Shown here in pieces: positions 15,843 through 24,844 of a stretch of DNA of 64,000 nucleotides. Source of the DNA: an uncultured Alistipes sp. (lineage in GTDB: Bacteria; Bacteroidota; Bacteroidia; Bacteroidales; Rikenellaceae); assembly GCA_910583985.1 (NCBI GenBank), contig CAJTYA010000001.1, positions 158,773 to 222,772 on the forward strand, read 5' to 3'. Position numbers and translations under genes: made by a program. The notes beneath the pieces were generated by a model. It did no database searches and was not told where the DNA came from. It saw nothing but the letters and a program-made list of their open reading frames with translations. Numbering within the stretch: the first letter of the stretch is position 1; each line of letters opens with the position of its first letter.

Positions 15843-18800
15843 TCAGGCGGTTTCCGTTTTCGTTTTCTCTTCGAGTCGGCGCAGGACGGCCGTCGCTTCG
15901 GCTATGTTTCCAATGTTCCTAACTACGACGGAGAGCTTATTATTGTTCTGTCTGAAAATAAATTTGCTGCCCTCGCGCGTGGCGATGCGGAGCAGCCGGC
16001 CGAAGAGTTCGCTTTTGAAGTACGGAGAGTTCTGGTCTTCAATGAATTTGAGGATCAGGATGCCGTTTTTGACAATCGCTTTCTCGAAGCCCAGTGCGAT
16101 GCACAGCCGCCGCATCCGCACCACGTCGAAGAGTTCGCGCGTCGGGGCGGGCACCGGACCGAAACGGTCTCTGAGGCGGGCTTCGAACGCGGCCAGCTTC
16201 TCCTCGTCGGCCAGCCCGTCGAGTTCGCGGTAGAGCCGTATCTTTTCGGCGCTGCTGCCCACATAGTCGTCGGGGAGGAACGCCTCGCGGTCGGTTTCGA
16301 TCTGGCAGTCGGACAGGAAGGCGGCTCCCGTAAGCTGTGCCGGAAGGCCGGAGACGTCGTCGGGCGAATTTCCCGTCCGGGCGCATTCCTCCTCCCGGAG
16401 CTCGGCGATGGCTTCGTTGAGGATCTTTTGGTATGTTTCGAAACCGATGTCGGCGATGAACCCGCTCTGTTCGCCGCCGAGCAGGTTGCCCGCACCCCGG
16501 ATGTCGAGGTCCTGCATGGCGATGTTGAATCCCGAACCGAGGTCCGAGAACTCTTCGATGGCCCGCAGCCGTCGCCGTGCGTCGGACGAAAGCGTTTCGT
16601 CGGGCGGGGTCAGCAGGTAGCAGAACGCCTTGCGGTTCGAGCGGCCCACGCGGCCCCGCAACTGGTGGAGGTCGCTCAGCCCGAAGTTCTGCGCCCGGTC
16701 GATGATGATCGTGTTGGCGTTGGGTACGTCTACACCCGATTCGATGATGGACGTGGCGATCAGCACGTCGAATTCGCCGTAGATGAAATCCATCATCAGG
16801 TTTTCCATCTGCCGGGCGTCCATCCGTCCGTGTCCGACGGCGGTGCGGGCCGTGGGGCATAGCCTGCGGATCATGGCTTCGATTTCGCCGATCGTCTCGA
16901 TGCGGTTGTGCACGAAGTAGACCTGCCCGTTGCGGGCCAGTTCGTACTGGATGGCCTCGCGGATGATCTCTTCGTCGAACAGGTGGCTCTCGGTGGCCAC
17001 GGGCTGGCGGTTGGGCGGAGGCGTGGTGATGACCGACAGGTCGCGCGAGCCCATCAGCGAGAATTGCAGCGTCCGCGGGATGGGCGTGGCCGTCAGCGTG
17101 AGCGTGTCGATGTTGGCCTTGAGCTGCCGCAGCTTCTCCTTGGCCGCCACGCCGAACTTCTGTTCCTCGTCGATGATCAGCAGGCCGAGGTCTTTGTACT
17201 TCACGTTTTTGCCCAGTATCTTGTGCGTGCCGATGAGGATGTCGATCTTGCCGTCGGCGACCTCTTCGAGAATCTGGCGCGTCTCTTTGGCGCTTTTGGC
17301 CCGGCTGAGGTGTTCGATGCGGACCGGGAACTCCTTGAGCCGGTCGTTGAAGGTGCGGTAGTGTTGCAGCGCGAGGATCGTCGTGGGAACCAGCACGGCG
17401 ACCTGCTTGGAATCGGTCACGGCCTTGAAGGCGGCGCGGATGGCGATTTCCGTCTTGCCGAAGCCCACGTCGCCGCAGACGAGCCGGTCCATCGGCGTGC
17501 GGCTCTCCATGTCCTGTTTGACGAGCTGCGTGGCCGTCTGCTGGTCGGGCGTGTCTTCGTAGATGAACGAAGCCTCCAGCTCGTGCTGCATGTAGCTGTC
17601 GGACGAGAAGGCGAAGCCCTCGCTGGCCTTCCGGCGGGCATAGAGCGCGATGAGCTCGCGGGCGATGTCCTTGACGGCCTTCTTCGTGTTGAGCTTCATG
17701 CGCTGCCATGCGCCCGATCCGAGCTTGTAGATCTTGGGCGGCTCGCTGTCTTTGTCCTTGTATTTCGAGATGCGGTGCAGCGCGTGGACGTTGACCAGCA
17801 GCACGTCGCCGTCGCGGTAGACGAGTTTGATCGCCTCGTGTATCTTGCCGTTCTCGACGGTGCGCGTGAGGCCGCCGAAACGGCCTACCCCGTGGTCGAT
17901 GTGTACGACGTAGTCGCCGATTTCGAGCGAATTGAGCTCCTGTATCGTCAGGCTCTCGCTGCGGTCGATCTCGCCGCGGATGCGGTAGCGCTGGTGGCGG
18001 TCGAAGATCTGGTGGTCGGTGTAGCAGCACCGCTTGGCCGTATGGTCGATGAAGCCGGCGTGGAGGGTGAGCGGAACCGAGTCGAATGCGACGTTCTTTT
18101 CGCCGATGGAGTTGAAGATGTTCGAGAGCCGTTCGATCTGGGCCTTGTTGGCCGAGAGCAGGCAGGTTTCGTAACCGCGCTCCCGGTTGGCCCGGATGTC
18201 TTCGGCCAGCAGGTCGAATTTTTTGTTGAACTGCGGCTGGGGCGACGTCCCGAATGCGATTTTCCGCTCGGAAGGCCGTTCGCGGATGTTGTCGCGCAGC
18301 AGGACGAAGGCCGCTTCCCGCGTGTCGTCCATGAAGCTGCGGCGGCTGGTGACCAACGTGTCGATCCGGGAAGGTTCGTCCAGTTCGTTGAGCATCTTGG
18401 TGCGGATGTCGTCGATCCGGCGGAGCGTGTGCTCTCCGTCGTCGATCCAGTAGGTGGCCGGTCCTGCGAAGCGGGCGAAGGAGACCCGGTTCTGCGGCGC
18501 GTCCGCCTCTTTGAGGTTCGGGACGATTTCGACCCGGTCGATGCGGCCGGTCGAGAGCTGCGTCGAAATGTCGAACGGCCGGATCGAGTCGATCTCGTCG
18601 CCGAAGAAGTCGATCCGGCAGGGTTTGTTGTCCGAATACGAAAAGATGTCCACGATACCGCCGCGGATGGAATATTGCCCCGGTTCGTAGACGAAGTCCA
18701 CCCGTTCGAACCGGTTTTCGACGAGCGCCTCCTCGACGAACGGGATGGAGAGCGCATCGCCCGTGTGCAGCGTCAGGATGCTTCGGGCGAGCCGTTCCCT

Positions 18801-19202
18801 GTCCACGACCTTCTCGGCCATCGCTTCGGGGTAGGTGCACAGCAGCAGCGTGCCGCGGTCCTCGCCGCGCAGCGCGTTGAGCGCGGCCGTGCGCTGGACG
18901 ATGCCCGACGGGTCTTCCTGTCCGTACTGGATCGAACGTTTGTAGCCCGTCGGGAAGAAGAGCGGACGGCACGTTTCCTCCAGCTCGTAGAGGTCGTTGT
19001 ACAGGTAACCCGCCGCGTCCTTGTCTTCCATGACGAACACGTGCACGCCGCCCAGACGGGCCGCGGCACCGGCGGCCACCAGCGACAGCGCCGAGCCGCA
19101 AAGCGAGGCGAGCTCGACGGTCGTGCCCGGACGGCTCGCCCCGACGAGTTCCCGAAAGGCGTCGCGGTCGGTGAAAAGTCGCTGCAGTTCGGACGGTGCC
19201 AT
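15843..19202 (-). CDS. mfd: Transcription-repair coupling factor
   Basis: Mfd is a DNA translocase that displaces RNA polymerase stalled at lesions and recruits UvrA. The 1119-residue protein carries the UvrB-like N-terminal modules (about 1-330), the CarD-like RNA-polymerase-interacting domain starting at EIGDYVVHIDHGVGRFGGL (about 425), and the SF2 helicase motor. The motor shows Walker A GDVGFGKTE (about 575), the DEEQ box, TATPIPRTLQ and ATSIIESGVDVPNANT. A TRCF C-terminal domain ends the protein. Length is typical for Bacteroidota. It begins 6 nt after the rng stop, so rng-mfd are co-transcribed. uvrB in the same window (54.9-57.0 kb) supplies a later step of the same repair route. Confidence 0.97.
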   Translation of the reverse strand: MAPSELQRLFTDRDAFRELVGASRPGTTVELASLCGSALSLVAAGAAARLGGVHVFVMEDKDAAGYLYNDLYELEETCRPLFFPTGYKRSIQYGQEDPSGIVQRTAALNALRGEDRGTLLLCTYPEAMAEKVVDRERLARSILTLHTGDALSIPFVEEALVENRFERVDFVYEPGQYSIRGGIVDIFSYSDNKPCRIDFFGDEIDSIRPFDISTQLSTGRIDRVEIVPNLKEADAPQNRVSFARFAGPATYWIDDGEHTLRRIDDIRTKMLNELDEPSRIDTLVTSRRSFMDDTREAAFVLLRDNIRERPSERKIAFGTSPQPQFNKKFDLLAEDIRANRERGYETCLLSANKAQIERLSNIFNSIGEKNVAFDSVPLTLHAGFIDHTAKRCCYTDHQIFDRHQRYRIRGEIDRSESLTIQELNSLEIGDYVVHIDHGVGRFGGLTRTVENGKIHEAIKLVYRDGDVLLVNVHALHRISKYKDKDSEPPKIYKLGSGAWQRMKLNTKKAVKDIARELIALYARRKASEGFAFSSDSYMQHELEASFIYEDTPDQQTATQLVKQDMESRTPMDRLVCGDVGFGKTEIAIRAAFKAVTDSKQVAVLVPTTILALQHYRTFNDRLKEFPVRIEHLSRAKSAKETRQILEEVADGKIDILIGTHKILGKNVKYKDLGLLIIDEEQKFGVAAKEKLRQLKANIDTLTLTATPIPRTLQFSLMGSRDLSVITTPPPNRQPVATESHLFDEEIIREAIQYELARNGQVYFVHNRIETIGEIEAMIRRLCPTARTAVGHGRMDARQMENLMMDFIYGEFDVLIATSIIESGVDVPNANTIIIDRAQNFGLSDLHQLRGRVGRSNRKAFCYLLTPPDETLSSDARRRLRAIEEFSDLGSGFNIAMQDLDIRGAGNLLGGEQSGFIADIGFETYQKILNEAIAELREEECARTGNSPDDVSGLPAQLTGAAFLSDCQIETDREAFLPDDYVGSSAEKIRLYRELDGLADEEKLAAFEARLRDRFGPVPAPTRELFDVVRMRRLCIALGFEKAIVKNGILILKFIEDQNSPYFKSELFGRLLRIATREGSKFIFRQNNNKLSVVVRNIGNIAEATAVLRRLEEKTKTETA

Positions 19203-19208
19203 GGCCTT

Positions 19209-20753
19209 TTAGAGCAGTTCTTCGTCGTTCCGGTTGAAGAAGCGGGTTTCGACGATGCCGGTGTTGTTGTTTTCGACGATGCGCAGCCGGCAGCGGTAGC
19301 GGAACATCCACCGCAGCCGCAGCGACGGGAAGCCCCGTCGGAGGAATGCGGCTACGACCGGGCTGACGCGCAGCTTGACGAAGCGTTCCTTTTTCTCCTT
19401 GACGAAATAGGCGATCTGCTTTTCGATCTGATCGTCGAGCAGTACGGCGGGCGCCACCTTGCCCGTGCCGTGGCAGGCCGGACAGGTTTCCCGGACGTCG
19501 ATGTGCGTTTCGGGACGCACCCTCTGGCGCGTGATCTGCATCAGGCCGAATTTCGAGAGCGGGAGGATGGTATGTTTGGCCCGGTCGCCGGACATCAGTT
19601 CGCGCATCTTTTCGACGAGCGCCGTGCGGTTCTCGCTCTTGTGCAGGTCGATGAAGTCGATGACGATGATGCCGCCCATGTCCCGGAGCCGGAGCTGGCG
19701 GGCGATTTCGGCCGCGGCGGCCAGATTGACATCCATCGCCGTGCGCTCCTGATCGTTGTCCACCTTGGCGCGGTTGCCGCTGTTGACGTCCACGACGTGC
19801 AGCGCTTCGGTGTGCTCGATGATGAGGTAGGCGCCTTTTTTGAGCGAAACGTATTTGCTGAACAGCGACATGATCTGTTTCGACACGTCGAAATTGTCGA
19901 AGATCGGGACGCTGCCCTTGTAGAGTTTGACGATCTTTTCCTTGTCCGGTGCGATGACGCGGATGTATTCCCTGATTTCTTCGTACACGCTCTGGTCGTC
20001 GACGTAGATGCTGCTGAACGAGCCGTTGAGCAGGTCGCGTATGATCGTCGTGGTGCGGTTCTCTTCGTTGAGGATCAGCGACGGAGCGACCTCGCCGCGG
20101 AGGCCTTCGAGCACCTTCTCCCACCGGCGGACCAGCGAGAGGATGTCGTGTTCGATGTCTTCGTTCTGCTGGCCCATGGCGGCCGTGCGGATGATGACGC
20201 CGTAGTTTTTTGGCAGCGCCGCCGAGGCGATCCGTTTGAGCCGGTTGCGCTCTTCGTTGGATCGTATTTTCTGGGAGATCGATATTTTGTTGGAGAAGGG
20301 AATCAGCACGACGTTGCGTCCGGCCAGCGAGATGTCGGACGTCAGCCGCGGACCTTTGGTCGAGATGGCCTCTTTGGCGATTTGGACCAGAATGGGCTGG
20401 CCTCCGGCGATAAAACCCGAAATCTTACCGCTCTTGCCCATCGCCTTGTCGAGGCGCAGGTTTTCGAACTTGGGCGTTTTTTTGCCTGCCGTGAGCGAGC
20501 CGACCAGCTTGTGCAGCGTCGTGAACTGGGGGCCCAGATCGAGGTAGTGGATGAAGGCGTCTTTCTCGTACCCGATATTGACGAAAGCGGCGTTGAGGCC
20601 GGGCATGATCTTGCGGACTTTCCCCAGATAGATGTCGCCCACGGCGAATCCCGTTTTGCATTTCTCCTTGTTCAGCTCGACGAGTTGCTTGTCTTCGAAC
20701 AGGGCGATGGTGATCTCGTTGGATGTTACGTTTATGATTAATTCTTTGTTCAT
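19209..20753 (-). CDS. rng: Ribonuclease G/E
   Basis: A 514-residue RNase E/G family endoribonuclease for processing rRNA and turning over mRNA. It starts MNKELIINVTSNEITIALFED and then has the S1 RNA-binding domain (FAVGDIYLGKVRKIMPGLNAAFVNIG). The DNase-I-like catalytic region contains VVDVNSGNRAKV and GGIIVIDFIDLHKSENR, with the metal-binding aspartates. The zinc-link CPACHGTGK is at about residue 425, and a C-terminal small domain follows. There is no long degradosome scaffold, so it is RNase G-like in size. The ATG at 20753 is preferred over an upstream in-frame ATG because that extension (PLPRIRARPLSPPSRGG) has no family match. mfd follows at 6 nt. Confidence 0.95.
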   Translation of the reverse strand: MNKELIINVTSNEITIALFEDKQLVELNKEKCKTGFAVGDIYLGKVRKIMPGLNAAFVNIGYEKDAFIHYLDLGPQFTTLHKLVGSLTAGKKTPKFENLRLDKAMGKSGKISGFIAGGQPILVQIAKEAISTKGPRLTSDISLAGRNVVLIPFSNKISISQKIRSNEERNRLKRIASAALPKNYGVIIRTAAMGQQNEDIEHDILSLVRRWEKVLEGLRGEVAPSLILNEENRTTTIIRDLLNGSFSSIYVDDQSVYEEIREYIRVIAPDKEKIVKLYKGSVPIFDNFDVSKQIMSLFSKYVSLKKGAYLIIEHTEALHVVDVNSGNRAKVDNDQERTAMDVNLAAAAEIARQLRLRDMGGIIVIDFIDLHKSENRTALVEKMRELMSGDRAKHTILPLSKFGLMQITRQRVRPETHIDVRETCPACHGTGKVAPAVLLDDQIEKQIAYFVKEKKERFVKLRVSPVVAAFLRRGFPSLRLRWMFRYRCRLRIVENNNTGIVETRFFNRNDEELL

Positions 20754-20861
20754 CGGATATTTGGAGGTTTCTTCGCAGGCGAGCGGCCGTCCGCCGCGGG
20801 AGGGCGGACTCAGGGGCCGGGCCCGGATGCGGGGGAGTGGGTAACGGGCATTCATTATGCA

Positions 20862-20896
20862 ATAAACCTAAAGACCCGGAGGTGCTTTAGGTTTAT
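20862..20896 (-). terminator. 12-bp hairpin terminator after the COX24-type gene
   Basis: A perfect 12-bp stem (20862-20873 with 20885-20896) with an 11-nt loop lies 26 nt past the stop of the mini-gene and just before rng. The T run is weak (GGTTTATTGC on the minus strand). It probably ends the HU/mini-gene transcript. Confidence 0.65.
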
Positions 20897-20922
20897 CGCG
20901 TTTCGACACATAAAAGTGCTAC

Positions 20923-21015
20923 CTATTTCTTTTTCTTATGCCTGTCTTTTCTGAGGCGTTTCTTCCTTTTGTGGGTAGACATTTTATGCCTTTTTCTTTT
21001 TTTACCGCTTGGCAT
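20923..21015 (-). CDS. AURKAIP1/COX24-domain mini-protein (ribosome-associated?)
   Basis: A 30-codon gene, ATG at 21015 and TAG at 20923. It encodes an extremely basic peptide that starts MPSGKKRKRHKMSTHKRKK and ends RHKKKK, with about two-thirds Lys, Arg or His. It matches, from memory, the tiny Bacteroidota proteins named AURKAIP1/COX24 domain-containing; their mitochondrial relatives include the ribosomal protein mS38. A role on the ribosome is therefore likely but inferred. It lies 28 nt downstream of the HU gene in the same orientation and is followed by a strong hairpin, so the pair is probably one short transcript of highly expressed basic proteins. Confidence 0.85.
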   Translation of the reverse strand: MPSGKKRKRHKMSTHKRKKRLRKDRHKKKK

Positions 21016-21043
21016 GGTCGTAAGGTTTAATGTAAATGGTTAA

Positions 21044-21328
21044 TTATTTGGCGTTAGCTTTTACTTTGCCTGCGAAACTTTTGGCGGGTTTGAACGCCGG
21101 AATGTTGTGGGCAGGAATCGTAATAGTCGTATTTTTGGAAATGTTACGGGCTACCTTTTCGGCTCTTCTCTTGACGATGAAGCTGCCGAAACCTCTCAGA
21201 TATACGTTCTTGTTGCCGGTCAAAGAGTCTTTGATGCTTTCCATGAAAGCTTCGACGATCTGCTGCACCTGCGCTTTTTCGACGCCCGTGCTTTTAGCGA
21301 TTTCATTAACAATATCCGCCTTTGTCAT
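21044..21328 (-). CDS. HU family DNA-binding protein
   Basis: A 94-residue histone-like protein that bends and compacts DNA. The sequence has the HU/IHF layout: helical N-terminus (MTKADIVNEIAKSTGVEKAQVQQIVEAFMESIKDSL), the strand segment VYLRGFGSFIVKRRAEKVARN that leads into the DNA-grasping arm, and ITIPAHNIPAFKPAKSFAGKV at the end, with the conserved proline of the arm tip. Length is normal. It is a homodimeric HU by appearance; IHF-type specificity cannot be excluded. Its promoter lies in the 458-bp region shared with the divergently read porX-like gene. Confidence 0.96.
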   Translation of the reverse strand: MTKADIVNEIAKSTGVEKAQVQQIVEAFMESIKDSLTGNKNVYLRGFGSFIVKRRAEKVARNISKNTTITIPAHNIPAFKPAKSFAGKVKANAK

Positions 21329-21378
21329 AATACAAGTATTTTTAGTTTAAATTATTTTGCGCCTGACCATTTGGAGTG

Positions 21379-21415
21379 CAAATATATATCTTTATTTTCT
21401 CTTTCGGGTTACAAA
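21379..21415 (-). promoter_or_regulatory. Promoter of the HU gene
   Basis: On the minus strand TTTG (21415-21412) is followed after 25 nt by TATATTTG (21386-21379), a perfect -7 match with somewhat long spacing. The start point would lie about 45 nt upstream of the ATG. Confidence 0.6.
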
Positions 21416-21735
21416 GGTAAAAAAAATTAGCGTAACCAAGAAAATGCTAACTCTTTCACATCTATTTTGTTCGTTGATTCGATCTTCGCAAAAATCGACC
21501 CAAAATGCGTCCGGAATCCGAATTTTTACTCACCCGCTTGTTTTTCAGCCGGGTATTCGTTCCTTGGCACCGGTAACCGCCTCTTTTCCATCTGCCTCTG
21601 CAAAAGGCTTGCCGCAAACGTTCCGAAGGCGTCCGCAGAGCGCCGCACGACCCTCGTTCCGAAGACCGTGGAGCGGCACGGAGGCAATAAAAACCCGGTT
21701 TTTGCATTATACTTGCGCGAGGGTCGCGGACGGAC

Positions 21736-21764
21736 TTGCGGCCCGGACAAAATGATTATCTTTG
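21736..21764 (+). promoter_or_regulatory. Promoter of the porX-like gene
   Basis: TTG (21736-21738) and a perfect TATCTTTG (21757-21764) with 18 nt between them. Transcription would start about 15 nt before the ATG at 21787. Between this and the HU promoter I see no gene. Confidence 0.65.
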
Positions 21765-21786
21765 GAATCGGAAAAGAGCGGAAACT

Positions 21787-23340
21787 ATGAGCGGAGCGAA
21801 AATTCTGTGGGTGGACGACGAGATCGAACTTCTCAAGCCCCACATCCTGTTCCTCAAGGGGAAAGGCTACGACGTCGAAACCTGCAACAACGGCTACGAC
21901 GCCCTCGATTTAGTGGCCTCGCGGCAGTTCGACCTGATCGTCCTCGACGAGATGATGCCGGGGCTCACCGGCCTCGAAACGCTGCCGCGCATCAAGGAGC
22001 TGCGCCCCATGACGCCCGTCATCATGGTGACCAAGAGCGAGGAGGAGAATATCATGGACAAGGCCGTGGGGTCGAAGATCGCCGATTACCTCATCAAGCC
22101 CGTCAACCCCAATCAGGTGCTGCTCTCCATCAAGAAGAACGTGCACAGCCAGCAGCTCGTCACCGAGCAGACGACGGCCGACTACCGCAGCGAGTTCGGC
22201 CGCATCGCCTCGTCGTTCGCCGATGCGCGGACGTTCGACGACTGGGTGCAGATCTACCGGAAGCTCGTGGGGTGGGAGATGGAGCTGACCGAATCGACCG
22301 ATGCGGGCGTCCGCGAAATTCTCTCCTACCAGAAAGACGAGGCCAACAACGAGTTCGCCAAGTTCGTCCGCAACCATTATCTGGACTGGTTCTCGGACGG
22401 CAGCGACGAGGCGCCGGTGATGTCGCAGAATCTGCTTCGCAAGAAGGTGTTTCCCGTGGCGGACACATCGGACAAGACGACGTTTTTTCTCATCGACAAT
22501 TTCCGTCTCGACCAGTGGCGGATGATCCGTCCCGCGCTGCACGGCCTTTTCGAGGTCGAAAAGGAGGATTTCTATTGCAGCATCCTGCCCACGGCCACGC
22601 AATACGCCCGCAATGCCATCTTCGCCGGGCTCACGCCGCTGGCTATCGACAAGATCATGCCCGACCTGTGGCTCAACGACAACGAGGCGGGCGGCAAGAA
22701 CCGCCACGAAGAGGATTTCCTGCGCCGCCAGATGCAGTCGCAGGGCAGGAACTACAAGCTCTATTTCGACAAGATCGTCCGTTCCGATGCGGGCAAGCGG
22801 TTGATCGACAGCATCGACAAGGTGTACAACGCCGATCTGTCGGTGATCGTTTTCAACTTTCTCGACATCCTCTCGCATGCCCGTACCGAGACGCAGATCA
22901 TCCGCGATCTGGCCGAGGACGAGGCGGCGTTCCGTTCGCTCACCCGGTCGTGGTTCGAACATTCGAACCTGCTCGACATCCTGCGGCTCGTGGCCGAGCG
23001 GGGGCATACCGTCATCCTGACCTCCGACCACGGGACGATCCGCGTGGACCGTCCCGTACGCGTGCAGGGCGACCGCGAAACCTCGCCGAACCTCCGCTAC
23101 AAGACCGGGCGCAACCTCCGGTTCAACCCCAAGGAAGTGTTCGCCGTCACGAAGCCCGAACAGGCCCATCTGCCCAAATCGAACATCACCTCGACGTACA
23201 TTTTCGCGTACAACCGCGATTTCTTCGTCTATCCGAACAACACGAACCAGTTCGTCCGCTATTACAGCGACACGTTCCAGCACGGCGGCATTTCGATGGA
23301 AGAGATGATCGTGCCGTTCATCGTGCTCAAGCCCCGGTAG
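21787..23340 (+). CDS. porX: PorX-like response regulator with PglZ domain
   Basis: A 517-residue two-domain regulator. The receiver domain (1-120) is complete: VDDE near the N-terminus, phosphoacceptor Asp in LIVLDEMMPG, VTKSEE and the lysine in YLIKPVNP. The rest is a PglZ/alkaline-phosphatase-like domain (about 150-517) with TTFFLIDNFRLDQW, SVIVFNFLDIL, ILTSDHGTIRVD and the ending YYSDTFQHGGISMEEMIVPF. This is the architecture of PorX, which with PorY and SigP controls the type IX secretion system in Porphyromonas; the PglZ part has phosphodiesterase activity in that system. No porY-like kinase is in the window. The ATG at 21787 is chosen because the receiver starts there and a promoter precedes it closely. 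Confidence 0.9.
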   Translation: MSGAKILWVDDEIELLKPHILFLKGKGYDVETCNNGYDALDLVASRQFDLIVLDEMMPGLTGLETLPRIKELRPMTPVIMVTKSEEENIMDKAVGSKIADYLIKPVNPNQVLLSIKKNVHSQQLVTEQTTADYRSEFGRIASSFADARTFDDWVQIYRKLVGWEMELTESTDAGVREILSYQKDEANNEFAKFVRNHYLDWFSDGSDEAPVMSQNLLRKKVFPVADTSDKTTFFLIDNFRLDQWRMIRPALHGLFEVEKEDFYCSILPTATQYARNAIFAGLTPLAIDKIMPDLWLNDNEAGGKNRHEEDFLRRQMQSQGRNYKLYFDKIVRSDAGKRLIDSIDKVYNADLSVIVFNFLDILSHARTETQIIRDLAEDEAAFRSLTRSWFEHSNLLDILRLVAERGHTVILTSDHGTIRVDRPVRVQGDRETSPNLRYKTGRNLRFNPKEVFAVTKPEQAHLPKSNITSTYIFAYNRDFFVYPNNTNQFVRYYSDTFQHGGISMEEMIVPFIVLKPR

Positions 23341-23462
23341 CCGCGGGGCCGGTCTTGCGGGATCGGGACGGACGAAAAGGGGAACGGGCGGTTCTTGCGC
23401 ACGGGCGGGGAGAACGGTCGTGCGAGGCGGGTGCCCGAAAGAGGGGACCGGATGCCTGAGGG

Positions 23463-24080
23463 CTACGCTTCGCGGCTGCGGATCGTTTCCTTGATGTCGT
23501 TGAGTTCCACGAGCTTGTTGACGATGGCGTAGATAGTCAGTCCGGCCGGGCTGTGGATCTGCAATTTGGAGGCGATGTTGCGCCGGTGGGTGATGACGGT
23601 GTGCGTCGAGAGACAGAGATGTTCGGCGATCTGTTTGTTGGTCATGCCTTTGACGACGCCCACGACGATCTCTTTCTCCCGTTCGCTGAGCGATTCCTGC
23701 CGGGGTTCCTGCCGGGCCGAAGCGCGGCAGAGCGCCAGAAGTTTCTCCTTGATCTGTTCGGCCGTGTCGTAAACCGACAGGACGGCGTCGTAGGCGTGCA
23801 GGACCGTGCTGTCGACAGGCCCGTTTTGCAGGGCCACGCACCGCAGGCCTTCGTATCCCGCCTCGCTTTTGATCCGTTGCAGCGAGAACAGACCCAGCGA
23901 AGCGGGATCGACGATCAGGATGTCCGGCTTGCGCCACGACAGCGAGGTCTCCAGACGGGCGATGTCGCCGATTTCGAGAATTTCGAAGTGGAGGGCCGTG
24001 AGCCGTTTGAGTACGGAGAGAAGCCCGCTCCGGATAATCAGGGAGGGTTCCGCCACGGCTATTTTCACGGTCTCGCTCAT
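23463..24080 (-). CDS. LuxR-type regulator with degenerate receiver domain
   Basis: A 205-residue protein: an N-terminal receiver-like fold (1-115), then a LuxR/GerE helix-turn-helix (about 140-200; LSEREKEIVVGVVKGMTNKQIAEHLCLSTHTVITHRRNIASKL). The usual acidic pair after the first strand is replaced by AEPS. The strand-3 Asp is present (DILIVDPASLG), but the Thr/Ser and Lys positions are not evident. It is therefore probably not controlled by ordinary phosphorylation. Its ATG overlaps the stop of the hemerythrin gene by 4 bp (24077-24080), so the two are translationally coupled. In other Bacteroidota a similar pair occurs, from memory. Confidence 0.85.
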   Translation of the reverse strand: MSETVKIAVAEPSLIIRSGLLSVLKRLTALHFEILEIGDIARLETSLSWRKPDILIVDPASLGLFSLQRIKSEAGYEGLRCVALQNGPVDSTVLHAYDAVLSVYDTAEQIKEKLLALCRASARQEPRQESLSEREKEIVVGVVKGMTNKQIAEHLCLSTHTVITHRRNIASKLQIHSPAGLTIYAIVNKLVELNDIKETIRSREA

Positions 24081-24775
24081 CTGTCTGCTCCGGTTTTGCG
24101 TTCGAGTTCCTCGACGGCCGGCACGAACAGGTGGTCTTCGATGTAGTTGTGGGACGCCAGATCGCGTTCGCAGGTGAAGATGTCGAACAGCACGTCGTTG
24201 AGCTCGTTGCTGCTGTCGGCCGGACAGTATTTGATGATGATGTTCTTGAGCTCGGTCAGCCGGGCTTCGATCTGATCGTGCCGGCTGCGGAAGATGCCGA
24301 TGCGGTAGTCGCCTGCGGGGTGTTCGCCGCCGAGCAGGCCCCGGACATACGGGAATACGGTCCGCTCCTCGTATTTCATGTGTTTCTGCACTTCGTCGGC
24401 GTATTCGTCGTAGTAGCGCAGGATGGCCAGCGACACGTCTGCCGAGCAGTCGATCGCCTCGATGAGCTTGCGCCGGATGGCCGGGAAGCGGAAGTCGAGG
24501 AAGTAGTCGTGCGAGTTGTGCAGGTAGTCGAGCACGGCTTCGACGGAAAAGACATAGTCTTTTTCCGCGTTCTGCTTTTCCTCGTCGAGCAGCAGGTTGA
24601 CGACGGTCAGAAACGTGTCCGTGTCGACGCCGCAGTCGCGGCAGACCTGCCCGATGGTCCTCTCGCCGAATCCGAGCGCGATACCGAAACGGCTCATGAC
24701 GGGCAGGATCGGGTAGTTGCCGCATACCAGATCGCTCATCGGGTCGTTTGCTTCGTATTTTCCCAGTCTGTACAT
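24077..24775 (-). CDS. Hemerythrin-domain protein, RIC/ScdA-like
   Basis: A 232-residue cytoplasmic protein. The first about 75 residues resemble the ScdA N-terminal domain (ILPVMSRFGIALGFGERTIGQVCRDCGVDTDTFL), and the rest is a four-helix hemerythrin domain. Candidate di-iron ligands are in YLHNSHDYF, KHMKYEERTVFPY, RSRHDQIEARL and HNYIEDHLFVPAVEEL. Members repair iron-sulfur clusters after nitrosative or oxidative stress, or sense O2/NO. The cysteine-containing N-terminal part favours the repair type. It is coupled by a 4-bp overlap to the LuxR-type regulator, suggesting that the two respond to the same signal. Confidence 0.88.
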   Translation of the reverse strand: MYRLGKYEANDPMSDLVCGNYPILPVMSRFGIALGFGERTIGQVCRDCGVDTDTFLTVVNLLLDEEKQNAEKDYVFSVEAVLDYLHNSHDYFLDFRFPAIRRKLIEAIDCSADVSLAILRYYDEYADEVQKHMKYEERTVFPYVRGLLGGEHPAGDYRIGIFRSRHDQIEARLTELKNIIIKYCPADSSNELNDVLFDIFTCERDLASHNYIEDHLFVPAVEELERKTGADR

Positions 24776-24844
24776 AGGGTTTTTCGTTTTGGCTTGCAGC
24801 AGGATGCCGGACGGGGTCCGTTTCGGTTTTCCGTTGCGAAATTA

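Noticed and set aside
16908..20741. A 1277-codon open frame on the plus strand
   Set aside because: It runs antisense through both mfd and rng, whose motifs are unmistakable; the frame shows no domain.
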